Source: CALLPQ01 sp964392325
Lineage (GTDB): Bacteria > Pseudomonadota > Alphaproteobacteria > Caulobacterales > Parvularculaceae
Reading direction: 5' to 3'
DNA length: 64,000 bases
Assembly (NCBI GenBank): GCA_964392325.1
Contig: CAYMPJ010000010.1
Location: forward strand, 55,044-119,043
Below are positions 27,100 to 36,379 of the stretch, one piece after another. Each line of letters starts with the position of its first letter. Position 1 is the stretch's first letter. A program made the translations under genes and the position numbers. The notes below the pieces were generated by a model. The model saw nothing but the letters and a program-made list of their open reading frames with translations, made no database searches and was not told the origin of the DNA.

Positions 27100-28953
27100 T
27101 TAAGACCAATTTGGTTCAACGGGCGCTGGAAGTCCGGTCTCTTCCATGCATTTTTCACGCAGTGTCGCGATATCATCTCCATAATCAAACAAAGATATTT
27201 CGCCGCGCTCCTTCACCATTTTCTCTCGCAATGTTTTAGTCGCTGCTGCGTCAACGGAACCGTCCGCGTTTATAACAACGCCGTACGCTTTTGCGCCTTC
27301 AATTGTTGCAAGGCCATATAGAACGTCTTGCGCTACCAGATCAGGATCTCGCTCAAACGGGTCGCCCCATCCACCACCGCCCCATGTAACATAATGCAGA
27401 AGATCATCCTTCTCGACACGAATATTATCAGCCTTTGCAGCCAGTATTTCGCTTTCACCATTTGAGCGATCAATTTTTTTCCATGAGCGCGCGCCGGGGC
27501 GACCACCATTGACCCCCCATGGCGGCACAAACCAACGATCATCATGAATAGAAATATCACCCTGTTGTAGGAAGCGATAAACCATGTGAATGCCATTACC
27601 GCCGCGATGAAGTCCGGCCCCGCCGCTATCAGGCGCTGTGCGATATTTCTCGATCAAAAGCGGGAAGTAGCGCTCTAAAAATTCATTGGGCACATTCGTA
27701 AATCCGGGCCATAAAGAATGACCATCGGGACCATCCCCAAGGGGGCGACCGGGTATTCCGCCAAAACCGATCTGGAAAAGCTGGAACCATTCGCCGTCGG
27801 GCTTGCGTCCGGAAAACATCAGATGGGGACTTGAAGAAAAGCCCGCCGCGTTCAAAAATTCCGGTGTCTTCTGACCAAGCAATGCGCCTAACACATCGAA
27901 GATACGGCCCAATGCGTGAGTCCGGCAGGAAAGCGCTGCGGGAAATTTCGGCTTGAGTAGCGAGCCTTCCGGAATGCGCACATCAACGAGGTCATAAAAT
28001 CCATCATTAAAGAGGACCTGCGGATCAAACACCATAATCATATAGATGCCAAAAAACATCTTGAACATATTTTCGTTGAGATAGAAATTAATCGAGGATT
28101 CAGATTGCGGGTCGGTCCCTTCAAAATCGAGAATAACCTTCTCGCCCTCACGCCACATCGTACATTTGATTTTAAACGGCCCCGCGCCAAGGCCATCATC
28201 GCAGACATAATCTTCAAATGAGACCCGGTCTTCACCGATCATATTGGTGATGAGATGTTTCATCGCCCCGTGATTGCGTGCAAGCAATTGCTGCGTCGCG
28301 CCGCGAAATGTTTTTTCTCCAAATCGCTCACATATTTCGATGACGCGCTTGGAGGCAACACTGCAAGAGGCAACAATCGCTCGAAGATCGGCGCGATACC
28401 ATTCCGGCATCCGGCTTTGATGAACGGCAATGTTGAGAATATCGCTCTGCAGCTCGCCTTTGCGGTAAAGCTTTACCGGTGGCAAACGCATTCCTTCTTC
28501 ATAGATGGACCGCGCATCTGTTGGTAAAGAGCCAGGCACCTTGCCGCCAACATCTGTCATATGGCCAAACATTGCGGACCATGCCACAAGGTGACCGTCT
28601 AAATAAATCGGCATAATGACTAATTGGTCATTGACATGACTGACAGCCCCGTCGCAACTATAAGGATCACTCAGAAGAAATACGTCACCTTCTTCAATGT
28701 CGCCATCATAGCCCTTCAAAAAACCGTCAATGAACGACCCAAACTGGCCGACAATCATTTTCCCGTCACGTTCAGCGATTAGAGGAAACGCATCCCCCTG
28801 CTCGCGAATTCCCGGTGAAAGCGCTGTGCGAAATAAAGTTGCATCCATTTCATTTCGCGCATTGCGTAATGCATTCTCGATAATGTCCAGTGTTACGGGA
28901 TCTACATCGCTCCCGTTTATCGCAGCACTGGTTTCTATAATATTCGCTGCCAT
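27100..28953 (-). CDS. hyuB: Hydantoinase B/oxoprolinase subunit
   Basis: A 617-residue HyuB-type subunit that works with HyuA in ATP-dependent opening of hydantoins, oxoproline or in carboxylation of ketones (acetone/acetophenone carboxylase relatives). Typical stretches: DPVTLDIIENALRNARNEMD given in part (VTLDIIENALRN), DPYSCDGAVSHVNDQ, GHMTDVGG, GGAGLHRGGNG and WGGGGWGDPFERDP. Abuts the CoA-transferase and is 9 bases after hyuA. Which of the family's reactions it performs cannot be read from the sequence. Confidence 0.9.
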   Translation of the reverse strand: MAANIIETSAAINGSDVDPVTLDIIENALRNARNEMDATLFRTALSPGIREQGDAFPLIAERDGKMIVGQFGSFIDGFLKGYDGDIEEGDVFLLSDPYSCDGAVSHVNDQLVIMPIYLDGHLVAWSAMFGHMTDVGGKVPGSLPTDARSIYEEGMRLPPVKLYRKGELQSDILNIAVHQSRMPEWYRADLRAIVASCSVASKRVIEICERFGEKTFRGATQQLLARNHGAMKHLITNMIGEDRVSFEDYVCDDGLGAGPFKIKCTMWREGEKVILDFEGTDPQSESSINFYLNENMFKMFFGIYMIMVFDPQVLFNDGFYDLVDVRIPEGSLLKPKFPAALSCRTHALGRIFDVLGALLGQKTPEFLNAAGFSSSPHLMFSGRKPDGEWFQLFQIGFGGIPGRPLGDGPDGHSLWPGFTNVPNEFLERYFPLLIEKYRTAPDSGGAGLHRGGNGIHMVYRFLQQGDISIHDDRWFVPPWGVNGGRPGARSWKKIDRSNGESEILAAKADNIRVEKDDLLHYVTWGGGGWGDPFERDPDLVAQDVLYGLATIEGAKAYGVVINADGSVDAAATKTLREKMVKERGEISLFDYGDDIATLREKCMEETGLPAPVEPNWS

Positions 28954-28962
28954 ATCCTGCTC

Positions 28963-31011
28963 CTAAGCTGGGTTGATGAGAATGTTGCCAAAGGCATCGA
29001 TTTTTGCCTCATGACCGGATTGAACAAGAATTGTAGAATCCATTTCAGTGATAACCGCTGGCCCTTTGATAATATCTCCGGCACGTAACTTTGCCCGATC
29101 GTAAATAGCAGAAGCGCGGTTTTTACCGCCCTCCCAAATTTCATGATCAGAAATTTTCGCAGCGCTCGGGTCGCCATTACCCTTTTCAATCTCGAGCGCT
29201 GGCAAATCGAGCGATGGGCCGAGACCAACAACCCGCAAATTCACGATTTCATGCTCGGCATCCATATTAAATGTGAACATGCGTTTATGTTCTGCATCGA
29301 AATCTTCACAAACCCGCTCAATACCGCCATTGGCAAAATTATTTGCGTCAATTTGGATGGGCAATTCAAATCCTTGCCCATGATAACGCACATCAACCTG
29401 ATATCGCAGCTCCGCCTGGCTTGGATCAATACCTTCTTTGGCAATTTTTTCAGAAACAAGACGGGTCATTTCATGGAGTGTCGATGCAATTTCATCATCA
29501 CTCGTTTCACTACGACGTTTTGAATGGGTGCGTGCAAGCTCGACACGGTTTTGCGTTGTCGCATCACCCAATGCGCATAAGACGCCAGGTGCATTTGGAA
29601 TTACAACCGGCCATGAGCCAAGAAGCTTCGCAACCGCATTAGCGTGAAGAGCTCCGGCGCCGCCAAATGCCATAAGCGCAAAATCACGCGGATCATAGCC
29701 CTGTTCCACCGATATCATACGCAGTGCACCGAACATATTTTCATTAACAATATCGAGAATGCCCTGCGCTGCGGCCTCTAGGGACAAGTTCAAGCCATCA
29801 GCGACAGTTTGCACTGCTTTAACCGATGCATCACGGTCCAGCTGAAAATCACCGCCGAGCAAAGCGCGCGGTAAATTCCCCAATACAACATTGGCATCGG
29901 TAACCGTTGGTTGATCACCACCCCGCCCGTAACATGCAGGGCCCGGCACCGCGCCCGCGCTTTCCGGACCAACACGAAGAGCCTTGGTGAGTTCGGGCAC
30001 ATGGGCAATTGACCCACCGCCTGCACCAACAGTTTTAACATCCAGTGATGGTGCGCGTACGGATAGATGTCCGACTTCTGTCTCCCGTGACAAACGCGGC
30101 TCATAGTTTTCAATTAGCGCCACATCCGTTGATGTACCGCCCACATCAAGTGTCAAAATATTGCCTATTCCGGTCTGGCGAGCCACCCAGAGCGCGCCCG
30201 TTACACCGCCAGCAGGCCCGGACATTAGCAAGTTTACCGGTGCGTGCTGTGAATTTTCCGCGGAAATCAACCCCCCATCGGAACGCAATAAATTTATGGG
30301 CGCGGTAACGCCGCGCTCTTTGAGTGCTTTTTCCAGATTACGAACATAACGCCCGACAACGGGGCGCACCGCCGAGTTCGCAACAGTGGTAAGCGTGCGT
30401 TCATACTCATACATTTCAGGCAGAATTTCACTGCTGATAGAAATCGGAATATCTTTGAAAATTTCCGAAGCAATTTCATATATCTGCTTCTCGTGAGAGG
30501 GATTGAGGTAGGAGTTCATCAAGCAGACCGTCAAGGATTCTATATCCTGACCACGCAGTGCCTCCAATGCGCTACGCACTTGTGCCTCATCAACCTCGCG
30601 CACCTCATTACCCGAACCATCAATACGCCCTGAAACTTCCACCGTATCATCAAGGCGTGCAAGAGGCTGCGGTTTGGGCCAAATAATCCAGGAAGCAAGC
30701 CCCCCCGGTACAAGTGAGCGGGCAACTTGCATGACATCGCCATAGCCTTCCGTCACGACAAGGCCAACCCGTGCGCCCTTCCCTTCCAATATGGCATTGG
30801 TGGCAACGGTGGTGCCATGCAAAAATCCGTTTATGTCTTTAGGACTTACATTGGCAAGAGCACAAACTTTATCGGTGCCATTTAATACCGCCTCCGACGG
30901 ATCACTAGGCGTACTGGGTACTTTAGCGCGAAAAAGCTCCCCATTTTCTTCATTAAACATTAATACGTCCGTAAACGTACCGCCTACATCTACGCCCAAT
31001 CGATATGGCAT
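28963..31011 (-). CDS. hyuA: Hydantoinase A/oxoprolinase subunit
   Basis: A 682-residue HyuA-type ATPase subunit: RLGVDVGGTFTDVL phosphate-binding opening, FLHGTTVATNAILEGKGA, MSGPAGGVTGA, LTLDVGGTSTDVALI and FGGAGALHA. I start it at ATG 31011 (MPYRLGVDVGG), which has a GGAGG site eight bases upstream; the frame extends further but that part overlaps the lyase gene and has no homology look. It is translated just after the HMG-CoA-lyase-like gene, which ends at 31026. Confidence 0.92.
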   Translation of the reverse strand: MPYRLGVDVGGTFTDVLMFNEENGELFRAKVPSTPSDPSEAVLNGTDKVCALANVSPKDINGFLHGTTVATNAILEGKGARVGLVVTEGYGDVMQVARSLVPGGLASWIIWPKPQPLARLDDTVEVSGRIDGSGNEVREVDEAQVRSALEALRGQDIESLTVCLMNSYLNPSHEKQIYEIASEIFKDIPISISSEILPEMYEYERTLTTVANSAVRPVVGRYVRNLEKALKERGVTAPINLLRSDGGLISAENSQHAPVNLLMSGPAGGVTGALWVARQTGIGNILTLDVGGTSTDVALIENYEPRLSRETEVGHLSVRAPSLDVKTVGAGGGSIAHVPELTKALRVGPESAGAVPGPACYGRGGDQPTVTDANVVLGNLPRALLGGDFQLDRDASVKAVQTVADGLNLSLEAAAQGILDIVNENMFGALRMISVEQGYDPRDFALMAFGGAGALHANAVAKLLGSWPVVIPNAPGVLCALGDATTQNRVELARTHSKRRSETSDDEIASTLHEMTRLVSEKIAKEGIDPSQAELRYQVDVRYHGQGFELPIQIDANNFANGGIERVCEDFDAEHKRMFTFNMDAEHEIVNLRVVGLGPSLDLPALEIEKGNGDPSAAKISDHEIWEGGKNRASAIYDRAKLRAGDIIKGPAVITEMDSTILVQSGHEAKIDAFGNILINPA

Positions 31012-31025
31012 AAGGTTCCTCCGGT

Positions 31026-32006
31026 TTAAGCGCGTTTCTTTTCGTCTATTATTTGCGGTTCTGGAAAACCGCCCGCTCGTATCAACATGCCAGGCGCGCT
31101 CCCTTGCAATTTTTCTGCGAGCCATGCACCAGCTTCAATCGCGACTTCAATATCTATATTTATTTTCATACCGCCGCGATGAAGCATATAAATCAGGTCT
31201 TCCGTTGCGATATTTCCCGTTGCGGCCGGTGCAAATGGACAACCACCAATCCCGCCGAAACTTGCATCCAATATACGCACCCCGGCGCGGACTGCTGCAG
31301 CAGCATTTGCAAAGCCGGTGTTTCGGGTATTGTGAAAATGGGCACGCAAGGGAATATCACCGGTCACAGCGCGTACTTTTTCAAATAATAATTCTACATT
31401 CCAAGGGTCGCCGACACCGATTGTATCGGCTAGGGAAATCTCATCGGCGCCTGCATCCGCTGCCATGCCAGCAAGCTCGACCACATGGGCATGGGGCACC
31501 TCGCCTTCAAACGGGCATCCCCATGAGGCCCCAATGGTTACCGTCCCACGCAGACCATTCTCATGGGCCAGCTTTACAATCCCAGCGGCACTCTCCCCCG
31601 ATCCAAGCCGGCTTTGCCCCTGATTCTTTTGTGCAAAAATATCTGACGCGACGCATACCGCCCCCAACTCATCAAGCCCGGCTGCGATTGCGCGCTCTGC
31701 CCCCCTTTGGTTCATGACGAGGCCGGTATAGCGAACCCCGTCTCTTTTTGGCAGACCGCGCGCTACTTCATCGGCATCAGCCATTTGCGGAACCCGCTTA
31801 GGGTTCACGAAACTCGTCACTTCAATGCGCTTCACGCCTGCTTTAAGGGCATAATTAATCAATTCGAGCTTTTCTGACGTGCTGAAAGGGGTTTTTTCGT
31901 TTTGGAGGCCGTCGCGCGGACTAACCTCGACAATATCAATAATGACTGGATCAGGGCTCTGCCCCGCTTTATCGCTCGCAACCGTTTTCACATTTCCAGA
32001 CGCCAT
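31026..32006 (-). CDS. HMG-CoA lyase-like enzyme
   Basis: A 326-residue TIM-barrel lyase of the HMGL-like superfamily that cleaves 3-hydroxy-3-methylglutaryl-CoA or a related branched 3-hydroxyacyl-CoA into two products. Signatures: VEVSPRDGLQNE, VTSFVNPKRVPQMAD, RAHFHNTRNTGFAN (metal histidines) and the catalytic cysteine loop GGIGGCPFAPAATGNIATED. It heads the operon with hyuA, hyuB and a CoA-transferase, so the real substrate may be a different hydroxyacyl-CoA. A paralogue is at 51970. Confidence 0.9.
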   Translation of the reverse strand: MASGNVKTVASDKAGQSPDPVIIDIVEVSPRDGLQNEKTPFSTSEKLELINYALKAGVKRIEVTSFVNPKRVPQMADADEVARGLPKRDGVRYTGLVMNQRGAERAIAAGLDELGAVCVASDIFAQKNQGQSRLGSGESAAGIVKLAHENGLRGTVTIGASWGCPFEGEVPHAHVVELAGMAADAGADEISLADTIGVGDPWNVELLFEKVRAVTGDIPLRAHFHNTRNTGFANAAAAVRAGVRILDASFGGIGGCPFAPAATGNIATEDLIYMLHRGGMKINIDIEVAIEAGAWLAEKLQGSAPGMLIRAGGFPEPQIIDEKKRA

Positions 32007-32222
32007 TCTTGTCGAATCCTTTCAAACTCAACCTATAAAACGGCTCGGAAAGGCTCAATAAACTCGCAAGGATTTATCCGCTAGCCAATAATTCCGCACA
32101 AAATCTGGCGACGACCACCCCAACCGTCTTTATCTTCTCCCCTATGATCCGGGATTGTGTCAGACTGAAAACCCTATTGTTGCCCTCACCTATGGCGCAA
32201 GAAACAGAAGAGAGAGACCCTA

Positions 32223-33656
32223 ATGACTCTATCCAGAAGAACAGCCCTAACTGGTCTTGTATCTGCAGGGATAGCATCCGCAACCGCCGCGTGTGGGCGG
32301 TCTGAAAGCAGACAAAGCCCAGCTACCGGCCCAATTTCGCCTGCTACATCCCCCGCTAAATCAATTGCCGCCACCATCCCGCGCACTATGAACGGCTTGC
32401 TATTGAATCAGGAACGCGCCATGGCGCAAATGCAGTCGATGGGCGTCGATCTGATAATCAGCGGGACTGCAAAAAATATTTACTATTTAACAAATCAACA
32501 GCCCGTTTCATTTTCCCTTGGCCTATCAGGGCTGGATTTCGCGACATTATCCGCCCATGGCCAAGGCAAACCCGCATTGATAAGCGGACAAATCGGGTAT
32601 TATTTTACCGCGCCCGAAAAATCCCAAACCGATCTGGTCGATGTAAAATTTTATTCCGGACCAGCCGATCCAGAAGCATTTAGCAAAATCACCAATGTGC
32701 GTGAATTAATCGATGCGCCTGCTGGCCCGGGATTTTTACCGCGCGTTCATACTGACTATGATTTAACATCATCAGAATCCCGGCGGCGGTCACTAACCGA
32801 GTTAGAAGCCAATGAAATGAAGGCGACAATCAGCTCCGCAATTCTGGAAGAGCTATATTCAAACCCGTTGCCAAATAAAACTATTGCAATTGATGATGAA
32901 CGCCTCCGGCCTATTATCGAAAAAAGCAATCTCGACCTTAAAATTGTGGACGGCGAATCCTTAATACGTCGCATACGCCTACAAAAAAGCCCTATGGAAT
33001 TAGAATTGGCGCGCTATGCGATCATGGCAAATGCAGCTGCGGGACAAATTGCAGCCAAATCTGCGCGCGCGGGTGCAAGCTTTCAAGAAATTCGCGGGGA
33101 ATTTGCCAAAGCATGCGGCACGCATGGGACTATCCCGGAATTTATGATGGTTGATACGCTACTTCCCAACTTCACACATGGCGAAATCAAAGAGGGACGC
33201 AGCTTCTTAATTGATTGTGTGAGTAAATTTGAAGGATATCATGGTGACTATGGGCGCACCGTATGTGTGGGGGAGCCGACTCGGAAGATGAAATCTGTCA
33301 TTGATACTCTTTCTATCACATGGGATCGGCTGCGATCCGAGTTACGACCGGGGATGACTTATAATGACTTGCAGGCGCGCTCAGCTGAGCTTTTTAAAGA
33401 ATCAAAACTGGATGTCAGTTTTTATATTAATCCGCATACGATTGGGTTAAATCATTCCGATGATCCCTTTGGCGGGGAATATGGCTCTTTCCAAAAAGAA
33501 AACCTGACTTTGATGGAAAACATGATTTTGAGTATCGATATGCCGGTACTTGATAATGGTTTGGGTGGGAGCGCACATCTAGAAGATCTGGTATTGATCA
33601 CCAAGGACGGCGCTGAACTCCTCAACGATAGCACTGATAGATATATTGTTGTTTAA
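32223..33656 (+). CDS. Exported M24-family (Xaa-Pro aminopeptidase/creatinase-like) protein
   Basis: A 477-residue protein with a twin-arginine-like N-terminus ending in a lipobox (LSRRTALTG, then ATAAC), so probably exported folded and lipid-anchored. The creatinase N domain (about 60-230: GVDLIISGTAKNIYYLTNQ) precedes the pita-bread M24 domain (about 260-477). Metal-ligand candidates are present: D in LIDCVSKFEG, D in HGDYGRTV, H in TIGLNHSDDP, E in MENMILSID and E in AHLEDLVLI. Whether it is a peptidase or an amidinohydrolase is open. It is divergent from the lyase/hyu operon and followed by a deacetylase. Confidence 0.8.
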   Translation: MTLSRRTALTGLVSAGIASATAACGRSESRQSPATGPISPATSPAKSIAATIPRTMNGLLLNQERAMAQMQSMGVDLIISGTAKNIYYLTNQQPVSFSLGLSGLDFATLSAHGQGKPALISGQIGYYFTAPEKSQTDLVDVKFYSGPADPEAFSKITNVRELIDAPAGPGFLPRVHTDYDLTSSESRRRSLTELEANEMKATISSAILEELYSNPLPNKTIAIDDERLRPIIEKSNLDLKIVDGESLIRRIRLQKSPMELELARYAIMANAAAGQIAAKSARAGASFQEIRGEFAKACGTHGTIPEFMMVDTLLPNFTHGEIKEGRSFLIDCVSKFEGYHGDYGRTVCVGEPTRKMKSVIDTLSITWDRLRSELRPGMTYNDLQARSAELFKESKLDVSFYINPHTIGLNHSDDPFGGEYGSFQKENLTLMENMILSIDMPVLDNGLGGSAHLEDLVLITKDGAELLNDSTDRYIVV

Positions 33657-33741
33657 GAAGGGCTGGATTTAATCTTGGCGCTCCTTAACCCGCCCCTAAC
33701 CTGAAGTAATAGTTTTTTATAACGAAAACGGAAAAAACAAA

Positions 33742-34650
33742 ATGGAATACCCCTATATCCCGTTACCCGACAGAAAGCCGCTTATCTGGCCTAATGGCGC
33801 ACGGGTCGCATTGATCCTGACATTTAATCTGGAAACGTGGGATCTGGTCAAAGATACTGACCAGCCATATTATGCGGGGGGTCCGGCCATCTTGCCCAAC
33901 ACCCTACCGGGCAATATCCCCGACTATCCAAACTATACCTGGCGCGAATATGGTCAGCGCGTGGGTATTTTCCGTATGTTTGAAGCCTGTGACGAGTATG
34001 GGGTTAAACCGTCATGTACGATAAATGCGGTAACGGTGGAGCGCCGAAAGGCCATGCTTGATGCAGCGCTTGAGCGCGGGTGCGAGATTGTTGCTCATAA
34101 TTTCGAGCAAGGGGAACTCCTCACCGACTACGCTCATGACGTGGACAAAGAGCGCGACATCATTATGAGAACCCTTTCAGTCTATAAGAACGCGGTCGGC
34201 AAAGAGGCCAAAGGCTGGTTATCGTCCTCCCTGCGGGGCACACTCAACACCACCTCCATCCTGGCAAAAGAAGGATGCACCTTTTACTGCGATATCATGA
34301 ATGACGATCAACCTTATCTCATACAAACCGAGAATGGTCCTATCGTATCTGTTCCCTACTCCAATGAGATCAATGATTTTACCTTAGTGACCCGGCGCGG
34401 TCACACGACCGATGAGGTTCGCGATATTTTGATTGAAGAATTGAAAGTTCTTCATCAGGAGGGCGCAAAAACAGGCCGCATAATGAATGTTGGTTTGCAT
34501 CCTCATGTTTCAGGGCGCGCATATCGTATCCGCGCGTTAAAGGAATTTTTAGAATATGCCAAATCACTCGACGGTGTCTGGTGGGCAACACGCGAAGAAA
34601 TTGCGGCGTGGTATCTGGAAAATCACCAAGACCATATACCCGGTCAGTAA
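33742..34650 (+). CDS. Polysaccharide deacetylase-family (PuuE/allantoinase-like) hydrolase
   Basis: A 302-residue NodB-fold hydrolase without signal peptide. The WREYGQRVGIFRMFE block, SCTINAVTVE, metal-site histidine H119 in EIVAHNFEQG and the C-terminal LHPHVSGRAYRI histidine are those of the PuuE-type subgroup, whose members open cyclic amides such as allantoin rather than deacetylate sugars. It has two paralogues at 61913 and 62860. The nearby hyuAB and amidohydrolase genes support a nitrogen-heterocycle or amide substrate, but this is inference. Confidence 0.85.
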   Translation: MEYPYIPLPDRKPLIWPNGARVALILTFNLETWDLVKDTDQPYYAGGPAILPNTLPGNIPDYPNYTWREYGQRVGIFRMFEACDEYGVKPSCTINAVTVERRKAMLDAALERGCEIVAHNFEQGELLTDYAHDVDKERDIIMRTLSVYKNAVGKEAKGWLSSSLRGTLNTTSILAKEGCTFYCDIMNDDQPYLIQTENGPIVSVPYSNEINDFTLVTRRGHTTDEVRDILIEELKVLHQEGAKTGRIMNVGLHPHVSGRAYRIRALKEFLEYAKSLDGVWWATREEIAAWYLENHQDHIPGQ

Positions 34651-34688
34651 AGCGACGCTAATATAGGTATTTAACGATTTTGGCCGCT

Positions 34689-35444
34689 CTAATACTCAGA
34701 TAGCAAACGGCCAAAACCCTCAACCTTATCTTTAATGCCGTTCGTTCGAAGGGCATGCCAATAGGTTGCTGTATTGATCGCAATGACCGGTTTAGCAAAT
34801 ATGCGCTCGGCCTCTCCGGCCAAGCTGGCCATGCATAAATTTGTACCAATTTGCACAATCGCATCAACATCATCCCCATCCAGCTCGCGCATGGTTTCTA
34901 TCAATTGGTCGGGAGAAACTTCTGCAATCGCCGTCCAGCTTGTGCATTTTAGGCTCGCCTCGCGGACAACGCTAAACCCGGCATCGTGAAAATAGTGCGC
35001 GGCGATTTCATTCATCGCCGGCCAATAGGGTGATAGAAATGCAATCCGTTTTACATCTGGAAAAGCGCGCAAAGCATCTCTCGTTGAATGTGAGCCAACA
35101 CTTACGCCCAAATCTTTTCCCGATGCGCGTCTTACCTTGTCGATAAATCCATCCGCACCTTTTTGTCCGCCGTTAAAAGTAACCGCAGACATACCCATGA
35201 CTAAATGGTCCGGGTTAGCATTCATCACCCATTTAACCGCGTCAAAGGTTAATGCTTCAATTTCCTGCGTGCCAGCCAGGAAACTTTCATTTGAAACGGC
35301 GCTAGGGTTTCCATTTTGAATACGGCTATAATGATTGGTCACCCCGTCAGGGCGCATATCATCAAATTCAGGTTGAACAATAGTATTGGTAGACGGGCCC
35401 ATGACACCAAACTTCAACCGCCACCCTAAAACATCCCGTTTCAT
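34689..35444 (-). CDS. Asp/Glu racemase superfamily protein (maleate isomerase/arylmalonate decarboxylase-like) with altered catalytic positions
   Basis: A 251-residue protein clearly of the maleate isomerase/arylmalonate decarboxylase branch: FGVMGPSTNTIVQPEF at the start, IAFLSPYWPAMNE in the middle and KPVIAINTATYWHAL near the end. Where relatives carry the first catalytic cysteine (GC[ST] context) this one has M85 in MGMSAVTF; where they carry the second (SC or CTN context) it has G200 in IGTNLCM, with C204 four residues on. Its start overlaps the upstream esterase stop (ATGA), so it ends a three-gene minus operon. Activity uncertain. Confidence 0.8.
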   Translation of the reverse strand: MKRDVLGWRLKFGVMGPSTNTIVQPEFDDMRPDGVTNHYSRIQNGNPSAVSNESFLAGTQEIEALTFDAVKWVMNANPDHLVMGMSAVTFNGGQKGADGFIDKVRRASGKDLGVSVGSHSTRDALRAFPDVKRIAFLSPYWPAMNEIAAHYFHDAGFSVVREASLKCTSWTAIAEVSPDQLIETMRELDGDDVDAIVQIGTNLCMASLAGEAERIFAKPVIAINTATYWHALRTNGIKDKVEGFGRLLSEY

Positions 35445-36379
35445 TGATCACTCTCTGATAATCGCAAAAATCCTAAACTATCCATATCATATTCCTTAAA
35501 AACCATACCCGGCACCGAGACGCCCACAAGAGATTGCCCGATATATTGCGAAATAATATTATTCAGCACAGGAATAGTTTCATTTTTTTCTAATTCCGGA
35601 TCAATACGACCGAACGCCCCATTAAAATAGTGGTCCATACCCTCGAAAACCACAGCGAGGCTCAAATGTTCCGGGGCAGATTCATATGAGACCAGATGAT
35701 CTTGCCATTTTGGCGCGATAAATGGGAGTATATCCTGCGTTCCCGTTATCGTCAGCATTGGCTTTGAAATGGTGGACCAAGCCTCAGGGCCGATTATTCC
35801 GGCAACCGGACCGGGCGGGGATATTGCCACGATTGCGACAGGATCACGCGTCAGATTGATCGAAACATTGGATAATGACGCACCGCCAGCAATTTGTGCT
35901 ATCAGGGCGCCAAAAGAATGTCCAGCAGCGATATATTGATCGCTCAATGATATTTTTTCCATGTTTTGAAAATCTGCCCCAAAAACATGCGAGACCATGA
36001 TTTCAAAATCCTCAATGCGTAGCGGAAGGTGCTGCTCGCGGCCATAATCTTCTCTTTGGGGATGCACTTCGGAATCAACATGAAGAGGAGCGGCAACAAC
36101 AAAACCTCTTAAGACCCAGTCATGGATCAACACGTCATAAACATCATTAGATAAATTTGCTCCGTGGGAAAACGCAATCAACGTACAGGCCTGACACCCG
36201 CTTGCGGGATAAAACAGCTTCATGGATACGGTGCGATTATTCGAAGCCGCTAAAGTAAATTCTTCAACGTCAACCTGTAGGGCACTTGATTGGGACGCAA
36301 TTGGCGATTGATCATGCGCGCATGCCACCGTAAAAAAGCATAACCCTATGGCTGCGATCAGTTTTGCAAAGTCACTCAT
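35441..36379 (-). CDS. Alpha/beta hydrolase lipoprotein (esterase-like)
   Basis: A 312-residue lipoprotein (signal IGLCFFTVAC, cysteine near residue 20) with an alpha/beta hydrolase domain: LIAFSHGANLSND, the nucleophile elbow AAGHSFGALIAQ, an acid in ITGTQDILPF and a histidine in FEGMDHYFNG. It resembles dienelactone-hydrolase/PAF-acetylhydrolase-like esterases. It overlaps the upstream beta-lactamase-like gene by 8 bases and the downstream racemase-like gene by 4, so the three are surely one operon. Confidence 0.83.
   Translation of the reverse strand: MSDFAKLIAAIGLCFFTVACAHDQSPIASQSSALQVDVEEFTLAASNNRTVSMKLFYPASGCQACTLIAFSHGANLSNDVYDVLIHDWVLRGFVVAAPLHVDSEVHPQREDYGREQHLPLRIEDFEIMVSHVFGADFQNMEKISLSDQYIAAGHSFGALIAQIAGGASLSNVSINLTRDPVAIVAISPPGPVAGIIGPEAWSTISKPMLTITGTQDILPFIAPKWQDHLVSYESAPEHLSLAVVFEGMDHYFNGAFGRIDPELEKNETIPVLNNIISQYIGQSLVGVSVPGMVFKEYDMDSLGFLRLSESDQ

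Noticed and set aside
31012..31125. N-terminal extension of HyuA
   Set aside because: It is basic, overlaps the HMGL-like gene, and an ATG with a GGAGG site at 31011 matches the family start.
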